NCBI GenBank assembly: GCA_029721435.1
Contig: CM056583.1
Location: forward strand, 57,502,120 to 57,566,119
Reading direction: 5' to 3'
From: Gymnothorax reevesii
Lineage: Eukaryota > Chordata > Actinopteri > Anguilliformes > Muraenidae
Length of the DNA stretch: 64,000 nucleotides
This document shows positions 10,501 to 19,704 of this stretch, piece by piece. A program made the translations under genes and the position numbers. The notes under the pieces are model-generated. The model had not been told where the DNA came from and made no database searches. It saw only the letters and a program-made list of their open reading frames with translations. How positions within the stretch are numbered: position 1 is the stretch's first letter; each line of letters starts with the position of its first letter.

Positions 10501-12623
10501 GTGAAGAGGACGTCCTTCAACCTAACATTGATCATGGAGTTCACCTCCTGCAGTCTGAGACAGAGTGTGAGAGAGATGGAGAGACACACGCACACAGAGG
10601 GAGAGCGAGAGAAAGAGACATTATTTACTAAAGCTGTATCATCTATTTTCATTTTAGACATTGCCACAATTTAATTCAGCGTTCACTTGTAAATGAATAT
10701 CATTACTTATTATTTGTGCTTCACATCCAACGTTGCACTTGTTATTGAACATTCCTTGTAGGCTTTGGCAATATTTACTGTGTGTATTTCATGCCAATGA
10801 AGCGCCCTGAGTAGGGAAAACTGAGAACGGCAGGGAGACACAAAGTGAGAAAAGTGGCAGGAGAAAAGAGAGGCTTACATGTGCAGTTCGGATGACTCAG
10901 GCAAGTTTATAAGTGAAGCACTTAAAATATATGATAAAAGAGGAACACTACTCCAGGAGGGCCAAAGTTACATTGTCGGCTGTTTTTGATGCTTCAGCAC
11001 TTAGTCGCTAAAGTAATTGATTGGCAAGAGTCCACTCCTGCAGCATTGGAGGTTAGCTACACCAGCGGCTGATTGTTCGGGGGCTACAAAACACTGAGGC
11101 CCTCCAGGACAGATGCATGAGATCCCTCTCATTAAATATTAAATGGCAGTTCTGTGGAAAGAGGGGAGTGAGGGGGACTGGTGGAGTAGCGGTGATGAAA
11201 GGGGAATTCAGTGCGAAGAGCTGAGAGAAGGAGAGAGACAGATGGAGGTAAGAAGAGGAGACAGTTGGTGAGCTGCGATATTTTCTGAGAAACTCACCCA
11301 ATGACATACATATCCACGTTGCTATTGGCAACACTTGGCCCAAACAAAGGAGTGATGTCATCAGGTGGAGCAGCAGACCCAACATTCCATGTGACAATGT
11401 GAACCCTGTCGAACAGAAGGGAGAAGGTCCCGAGACTCTGAGAACTCTGTCAACTGATGTCTACAGGGCTCATTCAAAACACTAATATTACTGCCATTGT
11501 CTTCTTTCAATGTGTCCATGGCTTGAGTCTTTTCTCCATTCAGGGAAAAGATACATGAGGGGACGATGCAAGGAACCAGGGAAGCATGCACAGGGAAAAT
11601 GGAATATCCTTGCTCTTTCAAACATCAGTCTAAGGCCACATCAATCACAGACAAAGCAGATATGGGGAGGTCCATCCAAAAGTTTATCATTCATAATTCC
11701 CATAATCCAAAAAACAAATCCTGCAAAGGAGTCACTCATGAATCCTAGCTCAAGCATCCTCCAGGTCCTGCCTACTTCATGGAGCATGAACATTTTGATT
11801 TGTCTTTAAAGATGACAGAGCTCAATGGCTTCCTGAGTCAACAAGAAAGGACTGAGGAGATAAGGATGGCTAAAACAGGAGCTCAGAATGAGCCTGCAGC
11901 AGTGACGGACCAGCTGGATGGATGCCTGATTTTAGCTCACCTGAAGTCGTCCAGTTCACTAACAGATTTGTCCTTCTGAAGCAAAGTCTCAGTGGGTCGG
12001 CCCGTGGGGCTGTCCTTGGGAGGTGGGGGGCTGGGGAGCAGATGGCCGGTACCTGTGGAAGAGAGCAGGGCTGCAGGGCTCCTAGCGATATGTGGGCCGG
12101 TGGAGCTGGTGATGAGCTCAGAAGACCCCAGAGGTGTGACTGTGGGTAGAACTCCAAGTCCCGTCGGTCTGGGCCGAGCAGTGGGCATGGCCACATGTGT
12201 GGGTATGGGTGGCATAATGGGTGGGGCTACCTTTGTAGCAGCAGTTAGGGGTCCCACGGGACCTTGCGTCTCAGAAGGACCGGTGGTAACTGGGGGAGGT
12301 ATTGCAGTGCTGCAGCTGACTAGAGGTGGCAATAGGGGTAACACAGGGGAACTTGCTGGGACAGTTACTGAAGGGATGGGTGCTGGGATTAGTGGGAGAC
12401 CTGGGCTAGTTTTAGGGGCAATGCGGCTAGTATGAGCAGGCAAAAGGGATGGAGCAGAGTTTTTTTTCTGGTCAGTAACTGGGGCAGAATTTTTAGGGGG
12501 AGCAGCAAGTCGGGGTGGTGCTGGGTTGTTTGGCGTGGGTACTGGCAGTGGAACTGGTCCTACGGTTCCCACTGTCTGTCTCCGGGTCTGTAGAGCTGAA
12601 TCCATATCTTCCGCAGAACTCAT
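79..12623 (-). CDS. INPP5J: INPP5J/PIPP inositol polyphosphate 5-phosphatase, nine exons, C-terminus outside window
   Basis: This enzyme family removes the 5-phosphate from PtdIns(4,5)P2, PtdIns(3,4,5)P3 and soluble inositol phosphates at the plasma membrane, restraining PI3K/Akt signalling. Nine exons join in phase to 588 codons. Residues 1-227 are proline/alanine-rich and look disordered. The catalytic domain spans about 228-542 with TWNVG (233-237), LQEVNS (265-270), GNKGG (340-344), NCHLPAH (360-366), motif 1 WFGDLNFR (402-409), motif 2 KPAWTDRIL (477-485) and SDHKPV (530-535), so the active site looks intact. Residues 543-588 begin the SKICH domain with DWIGLY. The proline-rich N-terminus and direct SKICH follow-on distinguish INPP5J from INPP5K, which lacks the N-terminal extension, and from OCRL/INPP5B. 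The rest of SKICH and the serine-rich tail should lie beyond base 1. The human N-terminal region is longer (roughly 420 residues from memory), so this one is short or part of it is in another exon. The adjacent SMTN gene supports orthology. Confidence 0.95.
372..916 (+). mobile_element. Tc1/mariner deletion derivative, copy 1
   Basis: A 545-bp element bounded by inverted CACTGCC...GGCAGTG ends, each followed by an A/T run (the CCGGACAAAAAAAAAGTC type), with TA target duplications at 370-371 and 917-918. The interior keeps a Tc1 transposase C-terminal relic (PPQSPDLK...YWDVVK) on the plus strand, but most of the transposase is deleted. A sister copy lies inverted at 60237-60779. Confidence 0.85.
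925..3200 (-). pseudogene. Tc1-like transposase relic split by an insertion
   Basis: Minus-strand transposase starting [13 protein letters not shown] near 3142 reads through a helix-turn-helix region, [15 protein letters not shown] (the DDE catalytic segment), SVKHGGG and MVWGSVC, and on to SPDLNPIE near 1100. The frame has several stops and shifts and is interrupted at VK/HGGG by the insertion at 1341-2629. It is clearly dead. Outer inverted ends were not identified with confidence. Confidence 0.8.
1341..2629. mobile_element. 1.29-kb non-autonomous DNA element nested in Tc1
   Basis: The ends are imperfect inverted repeats (CAGGTTGTCCAGC at left; the right end complements to CAGGGCGTCCAGCGGTC). 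Subterminal copies of TCAGGGAAAAGTCAGGGA-type sequence occur at both ends, five or more in total. GTTTT at 1336-1340 is duplicated at 2630-2634. Removing the insert restores the Tc1 sequence, which proves the boundaries. No transposase is visible. The subterminal repeats suggest a hAT relative, but the 5-bp duplication is shorter than the usual 8. Confidence 0.82.
3201..4031. other. AT-rich intron sequence, nothing recognised
   Basis: Part of the large INPP5J intron. It contains a 13-base T run near 3400, AT-rich stretches, and an isolated region near 3560-3780 with no recognisable protein. It may include worn ends of the neighbouring Tc1 copy. Confidence 0.5.
4032..5180. repeat. Interspersed repeat with internal ~170-bp tandem units and terminal hairpin
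   Basis: It begins at TTATTACCCC with a GC-rich fold-back and ends in a GGAC-type tetranucleotide run followed by a hairpin (TATCCCCC... ...GGGGGATA, 5150-5179). Inside, units starting AAATACCAAAAGGC and containing CCAATTTCGTGAA recur about every 170 bases from 4650 to 5100. No protein is encoded. Shorter repeats with the same end design are at 37215-37432 and 57725-58185. Confidence 0.6.
5283..5496. mobile_element. Palindromic hAT-type miniature element
   Basis: 214 bp, almost entirely an inverted repeat: CAGTGTTTCCCAAACC at the left is mirrored by GGTTTGGGAAACACTG at the right, and the arms continue through CACAGGTGATTCAAATGAT. The flanks TTTTAAAG (5275-5282) and GTTTAAAG (5497-5504) match at 7 of 8 positions, as expected for a hAT target duplication. 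Confidence 0.88.
5808..6018 (-). CDS. INPP5J: INPP5J exon 8, second signature motif, GC donor
   Basis: 211 bases, unusually GC- and CpG-rich. Residues 472-542 include [12 protein letters not shown] (motif 2, metal/phosphate-binding Asp), an Arg/Ser/Pro-rich linker, then [11 protein letters not shown] and [10 protein letters not shown]. The frame stays open beyond LQ, but the family boundary and the consensus CAG|GCAAGT at 5808/5807 indicate a GC-AG intron. The next exon at 216 starts in the matching phase. Confidence 0.93.
6060..6240. repeat. GA-rich low-complexity with degenerate AATAAATTAAT units
   Basis: In the intron between INPP5J exons 8 and 7. Two related blocks (CAATAAATTAAT...CATGCCAAT) are separated by GAGAGA-type sequence, suggesting a local duplication. 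No coding content beyond the exon edge at 6018. Confidence 0.5.
6325..6434 (-). CDS. INPP5J: INPP5J exon 7
   Basis: 110 bases between acceptor CCCACAG and donor CCAG|GTATGG. It encodes [14 protein letters not shown], then [15 protein letters not shown] and YDT, the segment preceding the second signature motif. The split codon yields Ser with the next exon. Confidence 0.95.
6484..6552 (+). repeat. LINE 3' tail fragment plus (GA)n
   Basis: ATGACAATAAAGCATACTGAATTGAATTGG resembles the 3' tail of the L2-type LINEs of fish, and is followed by a (GA) microsatellite from about 6526 to 6550. A related tail occurs near 54210-54250. It sits in the intron between exons 7 and 6. Confidence 0.5.
6774..6885 (-). 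CDS. INPP5J: INPP5J exon 6, signature motif WFGDLNFR
   Basis: 112 bases between acceptor CCTCTGTAG and donor CAG|GTAAAA. It carries the first defining 5-phosphatase motif WxGDxNxR at 402-409, followed by [14 protein letters not shown] and LLWERDQ. Both the Asp and Asn needed for metal and substrate contact are present. Confidence 0.97.
7472..7507. repeat. (CA)18 microsatellite
   Basis: A pure 36-base AC run in the intron between INPP5J exons 6 and 5. Likely length-polymorphic. The rest of that intron (6886-7635) shows no recognisable element. Confidence 0.98.
7636..7811 (-). CDS. INPP5J: INPP5J exon 5, GNKGG and NCHLPAH
   Basis: 176 bases between acceptor TCCCCAG and donor CACAA|GTAAGC. Residues 340-397 include GNKGG and FLNCHLPAH, whose His is a conserved active-site residue, and end at GVLDH. 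The two leftover bases and the first base of the next exon form Asn, giving the expected continuation into FWFGDLNFR. Confidence 0.96.
8294..8410 (-). CDS. INPP5J: INPP5J exon 4
   Basis: 117 bases, phase 0 at both ends, acceptor GTCCCAG and donor TGG|GTGAGA. It encodes [10 protein letters not shown] and the [20 protein letters not shown] segment ([10 protein letters not shown], about 330-339), which leads directly into GNKGG of the next exon. All are family hallmarks. Confidence 0.95.
9222..9279. repeat. Interrupted CA microsatellite
   Basis: CACACACG-type units ending in an uninterrupted CA run from about 9257 to 9279. Intronic. Confidence 0.9.
9450..9509. repeat. Facing (TC)n and (GA)n tracts
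   Basis: A polypyrimidine TC tract (9450-9480) is followed after about ten bases by a GA tract (9490-9509). The two are complementary in inverted orientation, giving a potential stem. Confidence 0.85.
10446..10554 (-). CDS. INPP5J: INPP5J exon 3, LQEVNS exon
   Basis: 109 bases between acceptor TGTCTCAG and donor CTG|GTCAGT. It encodes GLQEVNS, in which the glutamate is the metal-binding residue of this phosphatase superfamily, and [16 protein letters not shown], close to the mammalian protein. The downstream GTCAGT is a usable but not strong donor; reading through would give unrelated sequence. Confidence 0.95.
11298..11405 (-). CDS. INPP5J: INPP5J exon 2 of those seen, start of catalytic domain
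   Basis: 108 bases, entering in phase 2 and leaving in phase 2, with acceptor TTCGACAG and donor GG|GTGAGT. It encodes the first beta strand of the 5-phosphatase fold with TWNVG (233-237) and the PPDD turn, ending in MYVIG. Codons join to both neighbours without frame change. The overlapping longer frames on this strand have no homology. Confidence 0.95.
11941..12623 (-). CDS. INPP5J: INPP5J exon with start codon: proline-rich N-terminus
   Basis: This exon encodes residues 1-227 plus two bases. The ATG at 12623 is chosen because a TGA lies a few codons upstream in the same frame. The protein is rich in Pro, Ala, Thr and Val with repeated PxxP-like runs and ends in ELDDF. The donor reads AG|GTGAGC, and the split codon becomes Arg with the next exon. 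Low-complexity proline-rich sequence is expected here in PIPP and is a candidate SH3-binding region. Its exact sequence is poorly conserved, so function is inferred from position. Confidence 0.88.
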
Positions 12624-12675
12624 CCAAAACTGGGATCACTTGAGTGTGTAAGAGGCAGCCAAACTCACGAGATCT
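12624..12675 (-). other. INPP5J: Possible 5' UTR part of INPP5J exon
   Basis: A pyrimidine-rich run ending TCTACTAG at 12676 could be a 3' splice site just upstream of the INPP5J start codon. If used, the first coding exon has a 52-base leader and the promoter lies further upstream, possibly at the CpG-rich block near 42 kb. This rests only on the acceptor-like sequence. Confidence 0.3.
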
Positions 12676-13489
12676 CTAGTAGAGGAAAAAAAAAGTGAGA
12701 TCAGTATGACGGAGCGACAACTTCCATTCTAACACACTCTCTAGTAAGCACACAATCAAGTCAAATAAATATTTATTTGAAGGACATATATTATGAAAAA
12801 CTGACTTTTTCAGTTCTTGTGCACATACTTTCCGGTATCTGGAGTACTTCCCAACCCTCTTACTGTGAAAAAGAACAACCCAGTCATTTTTTATGGGCTG
12901 CCTTCTTCATAAAACATGGCATTCGGCATGGCACTCAGATTTGGCTCCCTTTCCTACATCACATACAGGCCTGTGAGAATTGTTCCTCCTCTCATCTGAA
13001 TATCTCCATCCACTGCCTGTCTTTCATTGCAACATCCCAGCTTCAATCAGCAAAAGCCTAGAACTAGCTGTATACGTGCAATTCACTGATTGTCTAACTG
13101 CTTTATACAACCCGATCAGTACAATGCAGAACTGGCTACGAAATTTACATTGAAGAAGGCCTATTATGCTTTTCAGAAGATACAAAGACATAGTGGTTTC
13201 AATGTACATAACAGGACATGACATGCCATAACACAACAGAATACCAAACATTACATTACTGAACACAACACAACGCAACACAATATAACATAAGGCAATC
13301 AGAGATGGCAGACTTCACCACATTCACGCAAATTATGGCAAGTGCGGAAACACAAACAGACACACAGACAACCAAACAAACAAACGCACAGATCCGCTAA
13401 AAACAGTACTTCATACCAACTCCGTGGGGTGAGGTAATAACACAAAGCAACAGAATACGACACAACATAACTCAACACAGTGAAACATA
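12676..13489. other. Upstream of INPP5J coding exons, low-complexity ACATA-type tail
   Basis: From about 13230 the sequence becomes rich in ACACAAC/ACATAAC units, which appear to be the extended 3' tail of the minus-strand LINE that follows. Bases 12676-13230 hold no recognised element. No strong promoter or CpG-rich block is visible. Confidence 0.5.
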
Positions 13490-13660
13490 ACATAACATAA
13501 CATGATTGGCAAGTACAGGCCTTTCAGCTCGACAATTTCCTCCCACTGCCAAGCGCAGAGGATACTTAAGTAACAGTTGGTATCTAGCGGGTATCTAGCG
13601 CTGTATCAAGCTTGGTCCTGAACACTCTGAGTTTCTTCCTCTACAATATGACTTGCCAGG

Positions 13661-14473
13661 CAGTGACGTGCGGTCGTAGGTTAGTTTGGTGAGGCAGAAT
13701 CCTCCCCTTTGCTAGATTAGCAATCAGACGATAAACTAGTTTAGTAAGACCATTCAGCAGATAAAGTTTCTGCGGCGTTAATCTTCTCAGTACATCAGAC
13801 CTGAAATGCTCACTAGACAGCAGATTTGCACGTACTTGCTTCCAGGAAGCTGAAGCAATGCCAAAAACAAATATTAAAACAGTTCGACTTATGCAGAGTT
13901 CAATGCTTGATCAATATACAATGTATTCTCCTTTAAATACTCACTTTTACGCCCAAACAAACAAAAAATAAAGCGCGCATTTATTTTCAGTCTTCTTTCA
14001 TAATCCGATTCACAAAATGTTTAAATGGCACAGAATTACCGAGAGCCGAGAATTTTTCCTAATTGAATATTCTGATTTCCATCCTTGCATCTTGAATTGA
14101 AATGTAGACGTGAATGAATCTTTTTGTCATGATCTCCTCTATCAGTATACAGGCTTCCTATAGGATTGGTCTTAATTGTTTAGATTGTCAATCAGGAATA
14201 GTACGTGGGGACAGGTTCACAAAATCCTGTGATGAAAGTTTGGGTCACTGCCTCACCTCACCGCACATTTCCAGCTTCCTGTAAGCAAGTACGTGCAAAT
14301 CTGCAGTTTTGTGAGCATTTCAGGTTCGATGTACTGAGTAATGATGCCGCAGAAACTTAAACTGGCCCGTCATTCTGCTGAATAGTCTTACTAAACTAGT
14401 TAATCGTCTGATTGCTAATCAAGCAAAGGGGAGGTTTCTGCCTCACCAAACTAACCTCCACCGCACGTCACTG
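13661..14473. mobile_element. 813-bp long-TIR DNA element inserted in LINE
   Basis: Starts CAGTGACGTGCGGT and ends ACCGCACGTCACTG-like, with inverted arms of about 200 bp that match through ACTAGTTTAGTAAGAC, CTTGCTTCCAGGAAGCTG and beyond. The flanking octamers TTGCCAGG (13653-13660) and TTGACAGG (14474-14481) match at 7 of 8, so an 8-bp target duplication is likely. The core (about 13870-14270) has no open frame of interest. Probably hAT-type and non-autonomous. Confidence 0.88.
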
Positions 14474-14810
14474 TTGACAGGCCATTGCCTACTGTGACCA
14501 TTCTCTGCATGAAAAAATATTTCCTCACAGCAGAAAATTTACCCTGGGCTACCTGCCTTCTAGGACCACTAGTTTTGGATACAATATTTAGCCCAAATTG
14601 TCCTATATCGTTCACTTTGTTTTGCTCTTAAACGTCTTAAGAGGCCTCAATAATATCACCTCCAAATCAAATTTGCATGAAGAGATTAAGATTTTTCAAT
14701 CTTTCCTTTTAGCTTTCATCTTTAATACCCGGAATAAACTTGTGACTTCAAACCTTTTCTAGAGCCTTTAAATCTTTCTTGTAGTATGGACCCTAGAAGT
14801 CCTCACTTAA

Positions 14811-15085
14811 GACTTAAAAGTTTTTCACACCATACAGTGCTCAGCCCCAGACTAAAGTTAGCCCATGGTTAAGGAGGCTCAGTGCTTAATTGTCCCATGT
14901 TCATGCATATTTCTGTTGAACAAGGACTTAATCCTGGTCAGGACCCGGGCCAGAAAGCCCTTGGCTAAAGTTAATGCTAGCCCACTTATAGAAGAATGTT
15001 GCGTGAGCATATTCCCCAGGATTAACCCCCTCTTACCCTAAGCTTAGGAAGGAGCTGACCCGGGGCTGAGAATAGTGTGAATGCC
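14811..15085. mobile_element. Miniature element in the same LINE
   Basis: Interrupts the minus-strand LINE. The ends carry inverted TTCACAC.AT...CTCAGCCCC / GGGGCTGAGAATAGTGTGAA. Interior non-coding. Exact ends and target duplication could not be fixed, so coordinates are approximate. Confidence 0.6.
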
Positions 15086-15240
15086 CCTTCTGTGTGGTCT
15101 GACAAAGGTATTATGCAAGATAGGTATAACTTCCTTTGATTTATGTTCAGTAATTTTGAGTATAAAAGAGAGAAAACCTATCCTCGCACTGGCGAGCGAG
15201 GTGTACAGAAATTGTGCAAGAAAAAGTAAATTAGGCATTA

Positions 15241-15974
15241 ATAAAAATTATTCAACAGGGCAGAGGTTACAACTGTGTTCAAAACCAGGTAGAAAGCCCA
15301 AATTAATGTAAGTATAGTGTGTAGGTTAGTGTGGCACTATGATGCATTTGCACAGATGGGAAAGTTATTGGGAAAATGGATGAATTCCCCAGAGATTATA
15401 TGCTTGAAAGCGCAGGAAAGAGCCTGTCACTTTTCATTTTCATGCTGATTTCTCCATTGGCATCCAATATCACCACTGTACTATCTCTGTGTGGAGACAA
15501 CTGAAGAGCAGATAGGTGCCAAATAAAGTTTGACCTTTGAATCCTTTCCAATATCTCAATTTATTTATAACATGAAGAGGTGTCATATTTGGTGATGGGT
15601 GATGATTTTTGTTAAAGCCAAACTCTACAGTATAAGACTTTGAAGAAGATTAATTAATCCACTTAATTGTTGTCATCGCGTTACACTAAAAACCGGCTCA
15701 CGCGCAGATCCTTTTCATACAGAGCTAGGAAGAAGTATGTTCCCCCTTTCCACTTTCTACTAAATTTGCATTTTGTGACTCTTAAATGTTTCTGATCATC
15801 TAACTAATGTTAAATAGACAAAGATAACCTGATTAAACATAAAATGCAGTTTTTAAATGATGGCTACATCTGTTGTGGAAAAATCCAACCCTATCTGGCC
15901 CACTGAGAGAATAGAAATTGCCCCCCTTGTTTCTATATCAACCAAAGAAACAAATTTATTCGAAAATTGGGCTT
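15241..15974. other. No recognised feature
   Basis: AT-rich sequence between the LINE fragment and a Tc1 relic. I see no protein similarity, tandem repeat or inverted ends. Confidence 0.5.
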
Positions 15975-16745
15975 GATTTTACCAAACACACTCAGGCATG
16001 ATTTCTGCCAGCGCTGTTGAATTTAAACATAAATTAAATAGAATCTGTGAAGTAAGCAAAAAGGAGAGAATGATGTCACAAGCCAAAAAAAAAAAATCTA
16101 ATACAGATGAGAAACAGTCTTTGAAGTTTATCTGTCTAGACTGGGTTAAAAACCCACTTATAAAGCTCTGAGACTCCAGCAAGTCAAGGTGAGAGCCATA
16201 ATCTGCAGAAAAAAACTTGGAACGGTGGTGAATCTTCCCAAGAGTGGCTGGCCCCGTAAAATTAATTCCTCCATAAGCAGGTTGATGACTCATCCAGCAA
16301 GTTACAAGAGAGCCCCATTAACATAAAAAGAACTGCTGGCCTCACTTGCCTCTGTTAAGGCCATTGTTCACAATTGCACAGAAAAAAGAGAATGAGCGAA
16401 AATACTAGTATCATGGGAGAGCTGCAAGGTGAAAACCGCTGCTGACCAAAAAGAATAAAAAGGCTCAACTCACATTTGCCAAAAAACATTATGATAACCC
16501 CAAGGACTTTCAGGATAAGATTCTGGGGACTGATGAGTCAACATTGAAACTTTATGAAGACATAGGTCCCATTACATCTGGCGAGAAGCCAACACAGCAT
16601 TCCACAATTTGAACATCATACTGACAGTCAAACAGGGTGGTGCTTTGCTGCTTCTGGACCTGCGTGACTTGCCATTGTTGATGAAACTATGAATTCAGCT
16701 CTCTAACAGAAATTCCTGATGGAGAATGTCGAAGCATCAGTTCAT
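15975..16745 (+). pseudogene. Degraded Tc1-like transposase
   Basis: Plus strand. Fragments in shifting frames include LPKSGWPRKI (the DNA-binding/linker segment of Tc1 transposases), QLTFAKKHYDNPKDF and ILGTDEST, the counterpart of the catalytic W(T/S)DES segment, followed by a QGGG-like remnant. Several stops and frameshifts make it inactive. It ends abruptly where the plus-strand LINE begins. Confidence 0.72.
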
Positions 16746-16769
16746 GACCTAAAGTTCATTTGCAGTTGG

Positions 16770-18355
16770 GTTATGCAGCCGTACAATGATCTGAAGAATT
16801 CATGCAAGACCACCACTGAATGAATTATCCACTCCCCAATGATCAAAGGCTTATATCCTAGAGTGCTCGGGAAAGTTGGTGAGATCATCTTTAAGCCGGT
16901 ATCTGCCATCTTCAGACGGTCTTTAGAAACTGGAAAAATACCAAATGATTGGAAACAGAGCAATATAATACCAATATATAGGAAAGGGAGACCGTACTGA
17001 GCCAGGATATTACAGGCCAGTCAGTTTAAGTTGCATTGCATGCAAAGTATTGGAATCTATCATAAAAGATGAGCTGGACTTATTTCTTGAACGTAACAGT
17101 ATCTTGAGGGATAGCCAACATGGTTTCCGTAAGGGAAGGCCATGCCTGACAAACCTTCTATAATTTTTTGAAGAGGCCACCAAGACTTATGACCAGAGCA
17201 GGGCCTATGACATCATATACTTGGATTTTCAGACAGCATTTGATACAGTACCATATAAGACACTAATTTTTAAAATGAGCTCCATTGGAGTTACAGGAGG
17301 TATTCTGGAGAGGATTCAAAACTGGTTACAGGACAGAACACAAAGAGTGGTGGTCAGTGATATCTCATCTGAGCTAGGTATGGTGGGGAGTGGTGTCCCC
17401 CAGGGATTGGTGTTGGGACCCTTGCTGTTCCTCATCTACATTAATGATGTTGATAGGAATATTGAGAGCAGATTAGCTAAATTTGCAAATGATACTAAAT
17501 TGGGGGGTTTGGCAAATAGTTTAGAGTCCATTAAAGTGATTCAGGATGATATGGATAGAATCCAGAATTGGGCCGAAATGTAGCAAATGAGATTTAATGT
17601 AGCGAATTGTAAAGCTGTACATGTAGGTAATAAAAACATTGGACAGGATTACTTCCTGAGAGGTTCAAAACTGGACTGTGCTCCACACGAGAAAGATCTG
17701 GGAGTGATTGTTGACTAAACCCTCACAGGCTCAAGCCATTGTGCCATAGCAGCTAATAAAGCCAATCGGATGCTGGGATACATTTAATGCAAATCTAAAG
17801 AGGTGATGCTTCTTTTGTACAACACATTCGTCAGACCACATCTGGAGTATTGTGTACAGTTCTGGGGACCATACTTTAAGAAAGATATAGAGGCTCTAGA
17901 GAAAGTTCAGAGAAGAGCTACTAAGCTAATTCCAGGTATAAAAGATGAAAGCTATGAGAAGAGGCTGAAGATCCTTAATCTCTTTAGTCTTAAGAAAAGG
18001 GGCGATTTGATTGAGGTCTTTAACTATGTTAAAGGGATTAACAAAGTGAATTATGTAGGATTCCTTTGACCAAGTGTTGTTAGTAGGGTCACAAATGGAA
18101 GTTGACCAAAGGTAAATTTAGCACTGACATTCGGAAATATTTCTTCACCCAAAGAGAAATTTCGATGTGGAATAGCTTGCCTGACCATATTATTGAGGCA
18201 GAGACCTTAGGGGGTTTTCAAGAGCAGGCTTGACTTAAAGTTAGATACCATTGAGTCATCGAGTATCTGAAGGGATATATTCACAATAGAATAAAGAAAC
18301 TTGTGAGCGTAGTTGGGCTGAACGGCCTGTTCTCGCCATTCATGTTATGTTATGT
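16770..18355 (+). mobile_element. CR1-like LINE, 5'-truncated, plus strand
   Basis: Encodes broken non-LTR reverse transcriptase: LETGKIPNDWKQSNIIP, SQHGFRKGRPCLTNL, DFQTAFDTVPY (finger/palm), GVPQGLVLGPLLFLIYIND, and FANDTKL where an active enzyme has FADDTKL. The C-terminal [12 protein letters not shown] block and a 3' end TGAACGGCCTGTTCTCGCC followed by repeated ATGTT complete the 3' half. Stops near 17000, 17580 and 17720 confirm it is dead. Clade assignment (CR1/L2 group) is by motif only. Confidence 0.85.
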
Positions 18356-19024
18356 TAAAGACATTTAGATTTTATTGCAGCCTGGAAAAGCACATTCACA
18401 TGAATGTAATGAAATTGACCTCCATCCTTTTGAAAATCCCACCAAAGGATTTGCTATATAAAGGTCTCTTATGTGTGAGCTCAAGATGTGAAATTAATGA
18501 AACAAAAGTAGTAATGTTCATTTATGCAAGGAATAAATGGAACTACAACTCAAGTTTTAAAAAATATGATATCTTGGGCTTACAAATTTGAGATCCTATT
18601 TTTCCCATGAATTTGGTAAATAGCAAAAAAGCATTAGCTTTTAGTTGTCTATTTGAGTCAATGGGCTGACTAACTAGCATGCTAAGGCTTTTCACCATTA
18701 AATTAATAAATTCAAATATCTAAGATCACAATTACATGTGTAACTTTTTGCTTTAATGACAAAAAGCATTAGCATGCTAGCTAGCAAGTTATTCATACGA
18801 CATGGCTGTATTACACTCATTTTTAATCATATACAGGATAAATTTAAGTATACATCATTATCATGCCTTGTGCTTATTCACCTGCTTCACAGTTTTTTCA
18901 GGCTTTTAGTATGTTGTATATTCACCGTGTTGTTTTGGTATCTGGTGCCTGTTAATTGATTGACTCAACAATTACGGTGCGCATTCCTTTTCGTAGCTGT
19001 TTCTAGTCTCATTTGTTGTCTCTT
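18356..19024. other. No recognised feature
   Basis: AT-rich, with short repeats of AGCATTAGC and GCTAGCTAGC near 18630-18790. No homology or inverted ends seen. Confidence 0.5.
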
Positions 19025-19504
19025 TGTTACGGCTTGAGCAGAGACAGGAAATTAGATTCACTCACAGAACTCGCAGACAGAAATCATGATTAAAAAAATA
19101 ACGGTCTTTATTGAAACAATTCAGTACATGAGCAGGCAAACATATGAAACACGGTGTATTCAGAGGTGAGATCCAGAGAAAGCTGAGCAGGATATGAAGA
19201 ATCCAGGATAAACAATACACTCTAAATAAGGCTCAGACATTTGACACTGCGCTGTAAGGACAACCTGGCTCTGACAGATGGGGAACAAACACACTTAAAT
19301 ACTCTGGGGGAAATCAAGATAACATAAGACAGCTGGGAATGCTGGTGAAGCTAATTGGGGAAGTGTAGATAAACACATAGGTGGGAAACCCAGGGGCAGG
19401 AAGTATTTCTGAAACAAGAGGAGAGGTCAGCATTTCAAAATTAAATAGGAAATGACATAAAACAATGGAAAAAAACTAAGTATCCAGGCGGAGATGCAAT
19501 GGTA
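19025..19504 (-). repeat. 3' LTR of the Gypsy element
   Basis: Read on the minus strand it follows a polypurine AGGGGGG run at about 19505-19511 and ends in GTAACA at 19025. It shares AAAGCTGAGCAGGAT, GACAGATGGGGAACA and AACCCAGGGGCAGGAAGT with the 5' LTR. The two LTRs differ at many positions, so the insertion is old. Confidence 0.8.
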
Positions 19505-19704
19505 CCCCCCTCTAGGGATGGCACCTGAAGGCCCAGGCAGATCAGGATAGTCAAAGAGGAAGTCCAAGATGCGGGCTGGATCCAAAATTTTGCTGGTGCA
19601 AACCCCCTTCCTGTCCTCTGGATCATACCCCTCCCAGTTCACCAGATACTGACATCCGCAGCTACGATGGAGAACTGCTAAGACACATTTGACAGTTAAG
19701 CCTG

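Larger units (their letters stand above)
13490..15240 (-). mobile_element. CR1-like LINE fragment, minus strand, broken by two insertions
   Basis: The 3' end is at left, where ACATAACATAACATG...CAGGCCTTTCAGC is the complement of the tail of the plus-strand copy at 18310-18355. The same alignment continues through 13580-13660, 14474-14810 (reverse-transcriptase C-terminal region, with the counterpart of [19 protein letters not shown]) and 15086-15240 (HNTFVRPH). It lacks the 5' part and is interrupted at 13661-14473 and at about 14811-15085. No intact frame. Confidence 0.75.

Noticed and set aside
11053..11397. Long minus-strand frame over INPP5J exon 2
   Set aside because: It is the wrong frame. 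The true exon (11298-11405) in another frame gives TWNVG and fits both splice phases.
11992..12435. 147-codon plus-strand Gly-rich frame
   Set aside because: Antisense shadow of the proline-rich INPP5J exon; composition explains it.
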